Below are positions 57,831-64,000 of a stretch of DNA of 64,000 nt, in pieces. Position 1 is the stretch's first letter. Each line of letters starts with the position of its first letter. The notes under the pieces are model-generated. The model saw only the letters and a list, made by a program, of their open reading frames with translations, did no database searches and was not told the DNA's origin. A program made the position numbers and the translations under genes. Source of the DNA: Melitaea cinxia (taxonomy: Eukaryota > Arthropoda > Insecta > Lepidoptera > Nymphalidae); the NCBI RefSeq assembly GCF_905220565.1, contig NC_059415.1, positions 7,679,501-7,743,500 on the forward strand. Direction: 5' to 3'.

Positions 57831-58102
57831 AGGCCGCCATTTCTCACCCTATGATGGGCGACTTGCCAGCCGATCTCGTCACTGCCATCCGACCATTCGC
57901 TGGAGTCGGAACTGATTTTGCTGGCCCTGTCTTAGTCAAGTCGTCCTGCTTTCGTAACGCGTGCTCATATGGAGCCTACCTGTGCGTGTTCGTGTGTCTC
58001 TCCACTAAGGCCGTTCATCTGAAACTTGTAAGTGCCCTCAGCACTGAAGCCTTTGTGGCCGCACTTAGCTGTTTTGTTTTTGCCGTGGGGTCCCTGACCT
58101 GA
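57776..58102 (+). pseudogene. BEL/Pao integrase fragment
   Basis: The frame differs by one from gag/pro. It reads FKCIPCYKLKAA (part of the HHCC-like zinc region), MMGDLPADLV, GTDFAGPVLV (the first Asp of the DDE core is in this D-F-AGP block) and YLCVFVCLSTKAVHLKLVSA, then ends at a stop (58100-58102). The second Asp and Glu of the catalytic triad are missing. The ATG at 57851 is internal, not a true start. Inactive on its own. Confidence 0.82.
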
Positions 58103-58159
58103 TCCGATCCGACCCTGTTTCGTTTACCGATTTGCTCGCGGACATAATGCCCTTCTGTC

Positions 58160-58172
58160 CGGGACGGGGGAT
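58160..58172 (+). promoter_or_regulatory. Polypurine tract
   Basis: CGGGACGGGGGAT directly abuts the 3' LTR start (TGTTTAGG at 58173), as expected for the plus-strand primer of LTR retrotransposons. Confidence 0.8.
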
Positions 58173-59151
58173 TGTTTAGGCCAAATCGCGCCTTAGAGCG
58201 ATTGCCTTAGGGTTTAGTTTAACCGTGGCTCTGTCATTTATTACTTACGATTTTGTAATACCATTTCGCTGCGTTAGCGACGCTTTTTTCTGTATGGGCT
58301 TCATCGGTGATATCGCCAGGTGGCACGGCCCCCCGCTGTCGCCGTCGCCCGCGCCGCTTAGCGGCGAACAGTCTCGATTCCGCTCTCACGGTAGCGGACG
58401 TATCGCTGCTCGATACGGCGAATAAAGTCTCGCGTCCGCTCTGCAAGGTGTGGCCGTATCGCTGCTCGACGGCCGGCCAGTTCCCATTGTTGGACTTATT
58501 GTTTTGCGCGTGCCTCGTGGTTTATTAACTGCTTACTTACTTACTTTACTGCTACCGTTTTAATTGCTGTACTTATAACTTAACTGTAAAGTCTCGAGTT
58601 CGCTCTGCACGAACGCAATTTTCTGTGTCGCTTTATGAGAACCCCAATGTTGGGTTTGGACTCTTTGCTGGCGTGACCGCACGCGGTCCTGTGAATATAT
58701 CTAACGGTTTATTTGGTAACTGTAAATATTTGTTGCTGTGCTTGTGACTGTAACTGCTTGTGTATTGACTGAGTTATTTATTTCGTTATAATCAATTCTG
58801 TGACGTGTCTGCTGGCGAGTGACTGGGAGTGTCTACTCACTGTCGAAGTCTGGGGGCCTGGGGCCTCCTTCTCGGGGACTGTCAGGACACCTATTTTACA
58901 CTTAACGTCACACCACACCACACGACCTATACACGTTCCCTGGCGATCTTCGATCCCAATAGACCCTAGCTGCCCTTCGAAGGTAAGTGCAATTTCCTTC
59001 TTATTTTTCAACCCCTTTTTTGTATTTGCTTGCTCACGCCGCATATCCTGATCGCCATAGGTATTCCGTACCCGACCCTAGGCAGTCCGCCGGGAGGTCG
59101 CTGATGGGCCCCGACCTCTGAGGCTCTGCTGGACTGGCTAGGGCCGTAACA
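58173..59151 (+). repeat. BEL/Pao 3' LTR
   Basis: 979 bp, offset exactly 3867 bp from the 5' LTR, with two visible substitutions close to its end. Followed by AATAATAATAATAAG, the resumed (AAT)n target. Near-identity implies a recent insertion. Confidence 0.96.
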
Positions 59152-59156
59152 AATAA

Positions 59157-59794
59157 TAATAATAAGACAAACTACTATTAGTTTAGAAGTACAATTATTA
59201 ATTATCGCTAAAATATCCAATGTAACTTTTTGAACAAATATTTAAATAATTTTGGTATATGCAGGTCAAAAATACTTTAGACGAATTAAAAAATGTTACC
59301 TAATTTTATGTCTATAGTCAATAGCGTTGCATTGAATTTCTGAAAATAAATGTAAGTATTAGATTAATTTCGTTTCCTTACTAAACAATAAAAAACTAAA
59401 AAAACGTTAACTTTCTCACTTTCGAAGCAGTTGCTTTGTCACAACATTGTTCGTTCAATATCAGATCAAGCTATATAAGTCTAAAAAACTGGTCCGGACT
59501 ATCGACATATAGATTCGATAAGACGAAGTTTTAAGAGAGTCTTATATCTTCGGATAAAATACCCAATTGAAAGGGTTTTGACCTATATTTTTCTTACTGG
59601 ATATCCTGGGTGCACATTCCTTAATTTACTTAAAGTACTCTTAATGTACATGTTTCATTTACAGATATATCTCCTTTTATTACACAATAAAATACCTCTG
59701 CATAAAAGAAAGATAAAAATAATTATTTTATTAAAAGCTTTTATTTAACTTGCAATGTGTGTATGTTACTATGTATGTTTGTATATATCTTCAA
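59157..59794. other. AT-rich non-coding DNA
   Basis: Nothing recognised. Confidence 0.5.
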
Positions 59795-60115
59795 CTACCA
59801 AGCCTCGGACGGAAGTTCGTCGCCTGTGGACGGAGGTCTCGTCGGCGGCCCCCTCTCTCACCCGCTCGCATTCTCCTTCTGGGACATTACTGTCTCGCAG
59901 AAGGAGACTATCGCCTAGGATTCGTCACCGGCGAGCATCGCGGTGATGACTCTCGGCAGTGATAAGTCCCTCCGAGAACTGTCGTCAGATCGCGACGCAG
60001 CGCCGCCCATCTCAGACACAACTCGGGGGTGTGCTAGGCTAAGTCCACCGCCGCGCCACAATCGTGACATCCAGTCGTCGGCTTCCTTTGGGACACAAGT
60101 CGTCACCAAAGCAGA
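59795..60115 (+). other. GC-rich coding-like fragment, possible LINE ORF1 remnant
   Basis: A sharply bounded GC-rich island. One plus frame reads TLGSDKSLRELSSDRDAAPP and DTTRGCARLSPPPRHN, Ser/Arg-rich and reminiscent of the N-terminal part of R1-like LINE ORF1 proteins; another frame upstream reads RTEVRRLWTEVSSAAPSLT. The resemblance is weak, with no zinc knuckle. The sequence returns to AT-rich DNA with a TTTATTTTACTTATTTTA tail at 60120. Confidence 0.4.
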
Positions 60116-60612
60116 TTTACTTATTTTATTTATTTTACTTATTTTATTTTTGATATACCAAAGCAGACAAAGCGGACTCGTTCTTACACTTTATAGTAAT
60201 ATAGGTACACTCTACACACTTTATTAAAAAAAAATGTTTCCTACTAATAACACCCAAGTCTAAAAACTTACCCCATAGCTGAAAGCAATGCTTTTAATGC
60301 TTGAAAAGCAGAAACGTTCCAATAATACCTTAACTAATCCAATGAACTTACTGCACGATCTTCTTCAGAATTAATAGATCAAATTTCATCTCCTGTACTT
60401 AAACTAATAGTATCTGCAACTGTAAGTCGCAGTTCATCTTTATATCTTTCAAAGTTCACTTGTTTGTCACAGGATTTTATAGCTTTTGAAGTCTCCTCCA
60501 ATATAGCCGAGTATTTTATGACTATTTGAGTGAATATAGATTTTATAAAAGCTTAAAAGCGTTTATTATTCTTTCGTCCGCTATGGATATCGTAAAATTG
60601 TTAAAATTTTGT
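60116..60612. other. AT-rich non-coding DNA
   Basis: Nothing recognised. Confidence 0.5.
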
Positions 60613-60735
60613 GTCCTCGCTTGTGTTGTCGCTTGCTATGCTTCTGGTTTTGCAGGCGTCTACGAGTATAAGCTACGGTAATCGTTTACCATCAGGTGAG
60701 CCATACGCTTGTTTACCGACCTAGTCATATATAAA
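60613..60735 (+). repeat. Family C retroposon, 3' fragment
   Basis: GTCGCTTGCTATGCTTCTGG to CATACGCTTGTTTACCGACC then TAGTCATATATAAAAAA: the last 120 bp of the family. Confidence 0.8.
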
Positions 60736-61472
60736 AAATGCTATTCAAAAAGAAGCTCAGCTGAATTATCATGCGATATTTATTACTATGCAGTTCATTT
60801 TGGGAAGATTAAGTGTTATTTCAAAAAAATCAATTAAATGATACATAAATATGTAGCTCAGAAATGGAGAAAACGAATGGTAATATAGCTTTTTTAAAAT
60901 ATCAAAAATGATTTCAAGACTAATAGTAAATGGTTATTTTCAGAAAATGCTGTACTCAGTATAAATTACTACAACAAAACATCTACTTAACTTAATTTAG
61001 CTGAACGTTATTATTTAGTAATTTTAATAAAGTATATATATCTCATATTATTTAGTCTATATAACATATATATATAAATAATATACATAAATAAATAATG
61101 AAAAATCTTTAACAATTTATATTTCTTACAAAGAAGATTTCCTCGTAAGAATGAAATAACAGATTCCTCACTCTAAGTGCTTGTTTTGTGATGATTTATC
61201 GTGACTTGACTCGAACTTCCGTTGTCTAGACACTGGGTCGTGTGTTACGACACAGTGTCACTTTGAAATGAGTGAGTATGTAGCGTTGTGTACTTTGTGC
61301 TTAGGTGGAATACGTTTAAGGAATAAATCTTGATACATTGTTGTAGTGGTAATTTGGAATTACATGGCTATTGAATGAATAAAATAATTTAAAACATTGA
61401 AATCGATGCGACTAAACTTAGATTACAATTAAATTTTTGAACTCTTTAATTATCCTCTAAGATTTAAGATAA
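60736..61472. other. AT-rich DNA with a dyad-symmetric site
   Basis: At 61229-61259, GACACTG and CAGTGTC form an outer 7-bp dyad and GTCGT and ACGAC an inner 5-bp dyad around GTGTT. It lies in a more GC-rich stretch (61190-61300). No gene is recognised. Confidence 0.4.
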
Positions 61473-61695
61473 AGTTGAGTAGGGTTCAGCAAAAAATTTT
61501 CAGCTCAAAGCTAGATCACAGCTAAGTAATAGTACCCTCAAGTAGTGTTGTATTCCTGTGATGAGTAAGGTGACCAGACCTCACGAAGAGGGTCAGGGGT
61601 AGGATCAGCAACGCGTTTGCGATGCTTCTGGCGTTGCAAGCGTCTATAGGCTTATCATCAGGTAAGCCGTGTGCTTGTACATAATAGAAAATGTC
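61473..61695 (+). repeat. Family C retroposon, partial
   Basis: GTAGGGTTCAGCAAAAAATT, GTGTTGTATTCCTGTGATGA, GCGTTTGCGATGCTTCTGGC and CATCAGGTAAGCCGTGTGC. It has an internal deletion relative to the 63.0-kb copy. The minus frame 61522-61728 is a shadow. Confidence 0.8.
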
Positions 61696-61729
61696 AGTAA
61701 GATAAAAGATAACTGTCTTTACTAGCAAA

Positions 61730-62070
61730 AGAAAGAAAAAACGATATCATTTACATCGAACAGTAATACAACGCAGGTAGACGAAAAAATAATCAAATAA
61801 ATACGCATTTTTAGACATAACTCAAAAAATAGTAGTCAGATCTCAATCAAATTTAAAAGAGACTACGTGACAAGCACAATCATTGGCAGCAGATGGTCAA
61901 CATCAAAAATAGTCAAGCAAATGCGCATTATTTGCAAGATTAGCAAATTTAAATGGGATCACAAGACAAGCACAACCTTTTGATAAAAAAAAGTCATCGA
62001 TCAGATCCGTCTACCGAATAAAAAGCTCTGATTTACATACAAAAAAAATATATATATTATTGAGAAGAAC
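61730..62070 (-). repeat. Family D element, rearranged
   Basis: ACAGTAATACAACGCAGGTA, AATACGCATTTTTAGACATA, ATCCGTCTACCGAATAAAAA in reverse order, with a partial internal duplication (AGTCAAGCAAATGCGCATTA near 61912). Confidence 0.7.
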
Positions 62071-62081
62071 GAAGAATTGAG

Positions 62082-62456
62082 AAAAACTAAAATCTTCGCT
62101 TCAGCCTGTAATATCCCACTACTGGGCATAGGCCTCTTTCCCCGTGTAGGAGAAGGATCAGAGCTTAATCCACCACGCTGCTCCAATGCGGGTTGGCGGA
62201 TATATTCCCTACTACAAGTAACGATCACTATCAGGTGTACATGATAATAACCGGGACTGACGGCTTAAAGTGCTTTCCGAGGCACGGTGGGGAGACCCAC
62301 AAGGCCTGCACAAACACCCAGACCACGGCAAACATCTGTATGGCCAATACAAATGTTTGTCATGAGCGGGGATCGAACCCGTAACCGCCAACGCAACAGG
62401 TACATCATCCATGGCTGTAACCGTTGCGCCAACGCGGCGTCTAAAAACTAAAATCT
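62082..62456 (-). repeat. tRNA-derived SINE, full length, 14-bp target duplication
   Basis: AAAAACTAAAATCT at 62082-62095 and 62443-62456 flanks a 347-bp copy in reverse. It begins TCGCTTCAGCCTG and ends with the tRNA-like head (B-box complement GGGATCGAACCC near 62369; A-box complement CCGTTGCGCCAACG). Closely similar to the 43.2-kb copy. Open frames on both strands here are shadows. Confidence 0.95.
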
Positions 62457-62924
62457 ATTTGTCTATGTAAAATCTATTTATGTATGTATAGTTCATAGTT
62501 TTTGTTCTAAGTTCTTCTTTACATCATTAACGTAAACGAAACAAACTCGACTACATAATTGCAACAATTTCAAAGATATATTTCTCTCATATCGTTCACA
62601 ATAGTCTCGTTGCGATATCAAAGTCCAAACGAACCGCCTCGTATAAATCGAATTGCCTCTGAAACGTAGGAGTGCGATTTTTTAGATTATTATATACTGA
62701 TGTCGTTTTTATTTTATTTTATTTTATTATATTATATAGCAAGTACAACGCTACAATTTCTTTTATATACATATAAAATTAACATTTCAATAATTTTTCA
62801 TCATATATTGCAATTATAGACCAACTCAACAAGTATTTTAATGTCACTAAAACTTACAAAAATTTTTTTTCGTTTTTTTCAGTAAGTTTTTTCTTTTTTT
62901 ACGTTTGACTACCCCGTAAGAGTA
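62457..62924. other. AT-rich non-coding DNA
   Basis: A TTTTA/ATTTT run lies near 62706-62735. No gene. Confidence 0.5.
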
Positions 62925-63015
62925 ATTGCAATGAACCTACAATCTGCTCAGGGAATTGTGGGTTCAATTCCCGCCTCGAGTCTGGGTGTGATATGTGTAT
63001 TTTTTTTATATATAA
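62925..63015 (+). repeat. tRNA-like SINE head remnant
   Basis: B-box-like GGGTTCAATTCCCGCCTCGA at about 62961-62980 with only weak similarity upstream and no body. It is followed directly by family C. Confidence 0.5.
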
Positions 63016-63039
63016 GTATATTTTTATATTTAAATATTT

Positions 63040-63325
63040 TCGAGGTAGGGCACAGCAGGAATTTCCTGCTCAAAATATGGAGCAGCCTGACTGAGGTAGT
63101 ACCTCGACCTTACAGAAGATCACAGCAAAATAATACTGTTTTCAAGCAATATTGTGTTCCTGTTGGTGAGTAAGGTGACCAGAGCTCCTGGGGGGATTGG
63201 GGATTGGGTCGGTGACGCGCTTGCGATGCTTCTGGTGTTGCAAGCGTCTATAAGCTACGGTAATCGCTTACCATCAGGTAAACCGTACGCTTATTTGCCG
63301 ACCTAGTGACATAAAAAAAAAATAT
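63040..63325 (+). repeat. Family C retroposon, full length
   Basis: GAGGTAGGGCACAGCAGGAA, palindromic GCAGGAATTTCCTGC, GCAGCCTGACTGAGGTAGTA, GCGCTTGCGATGCTTCTGGT, then CGCTTATTTGCCGACC and TAGTGACATAAAAAAAAAA. It is the best reference copy of the family in this window. The 80-codon frame across its start is not a gene. Confidence 0.88.
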
Positions 63326-64000
63326 GTATAATATTAGTGAAAAAAAAATATGTAGCTATAACAGCCGGCTGTTACCCGTGCTCGTTTCGTAACTGGTTAT
63401 GGATTCGGTCCTCGCTAATAACTGAAGAAAGTCATTCTGTTCATATATCAATTTCGGACTTCCAAGGATACTCATAAATATTCATTAATACGTTCCGATT
63501 ATTCGTAACTGTATCCATATTTATGCTATGCGTGAAATCATAGATAACTGATCATACGCAATAGAGCAAGCATGTAGAGGTAGATACACACGACTGGTTT
63601 CAATAAAAATTGTTATTATTTATGGCTTTATATTTTCATTAAGGTGAAAATAAAAAAAAATATTATGTGCAAAAAAATCAAAGCGAGACTTATGATAACT
63701 ATTCACATATCATTACTCAGAGTACGTGTCCCCTTTTTCAAATTATTAATACTCCTAGGTCCACCTGCGCATGTAGCTTGTGATAAGGGTAGGACAATAG
63801 ATCACGACCAAACCTCTGACTTTCACATTGCTTAACGGCTATTATTTACCCTCGACACAAAAAGAGCAAAGTAAAAAGTTACGTTTGTAACTCGAAGAGA
63901 ATAAACTTTTGTTTACGGCTTTTACAAACCACAAATGTACCTTCAATCATTAATAATGAGTTTAGGAGTCATAATACTATGGCAATAGTGAGTAAATCTA
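63326..64000. other. AT-rich non-coding DNA
   Basis: The short frame at 63644-63835 shows no domain. Nothing supportable. Confidence 0.5.

Larger units (their letters stand above)
54306..59151 (+). mobile_element. BEL/Pao LTR retrotransposon, defective, recent insertion
   Basis: Two 979-bp LTRs flank 2888 bp of internal sequence. Order: 5' LTR, primer-binding region with repeated motifs, gag, protease start, integrase fragment, polypurine tract, 3' LTR. Protein motifs are BEL/Pao (DUF1759 gag, DSG-type protease, GDLPAD integrase). Reverse transcriptase and RNase H are absent; complete relatives are several kb longer. Flanking AATAA at 54301-54305 and 59152-59156 fits a 5-bp duplication, but the target is an (AAT)n run, so this is ambiguous. 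GC-rich composition contrasts with the AT-rich surroundings. Confidence 0.95.

Overview
The window is repeat-rich, AT-rich nuclear DNA from a moth or butterfly. The evidence is repetitive: tRNA-derived SINEs with a GGTTCGATCCC B box, lepidopteran-type Helitron ends (hairpin then CAGCTAG|T), LINE 3' ends of the kind common in Lepidoptera, a BEL/Pao LTR retrotransposon and a piggyBac-like element. A nymphalid-like butterfly is my inference from repeat style. I see no convincing host protein-coding gene, rRNA or functional tRNA. The window is best read as intergenic or intronic sequence filled by transposable elements (TEs).

Layout. 0.5-3.4 kb: an AACCGACTTC-family repeat, a 130-bp tandem array, two SINE pieces, a ~500-bp foldback element and a LINE 3' end. 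3.6-23.7 kb: Helitrons, scattered family A, C and D repeats (defined below), degraded LINE C-termini at 14.7-15.4 kb, a candidate solo LTR at 11.25 kb and long AT-rich stretches. 23.75-25.71 kb: a piggyBac-like element with intact TTAA sites and inverted repeats but a broken, core-deleted transposase. 25.9-37 kb: dense SINE, LINE and D repeats and a candidate solo LTR at 35.46 kb. 37.45-40.63 kb: a unit bounded by inverted repeats that holds an orphan 3' exon of an uncharacterised protein, a LINE fragment and a full-length D element. 41.7-51.3 kb: more SINE, A and D copies. 54.31-59.15 kb: a young BEL/Pao element with 979-bp LTRs that encodes gag, a protease start and an integrase fragment but has lost reverse transcriptase and RNase H. 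59.8-60.1 kb: a GC-rich coding-like fragment. 60.6-63.3 kb: C and SINE copies.

Repeat labels are mine. Family A: about 340 bp, sense 3' end CCAGCAGTGGACTG... with an (ATG)n tail. Target-site duplications of 10-15 bp on four copies show it moves by target-primed reverse transcription. Family C: begins near GCACAGCAGGAATTTCCTGC and ends in a short A tract. Family D: about 610-620 bp when complete, with AACCGACTTC at one end and GCAAACACAATTATT at the other. SINE: a tRNA-like head of about 75 bp plus a body of about 270 bp.

Functionally, the only coherent gene set is the BEL element (gag - TAG - protease - junction - integrase fragment between two LTRs). It cannot replicate alone, yet its LTRs differ at only two positions that I can see, so it probably moved recently using proteins supplied by a complete relative.
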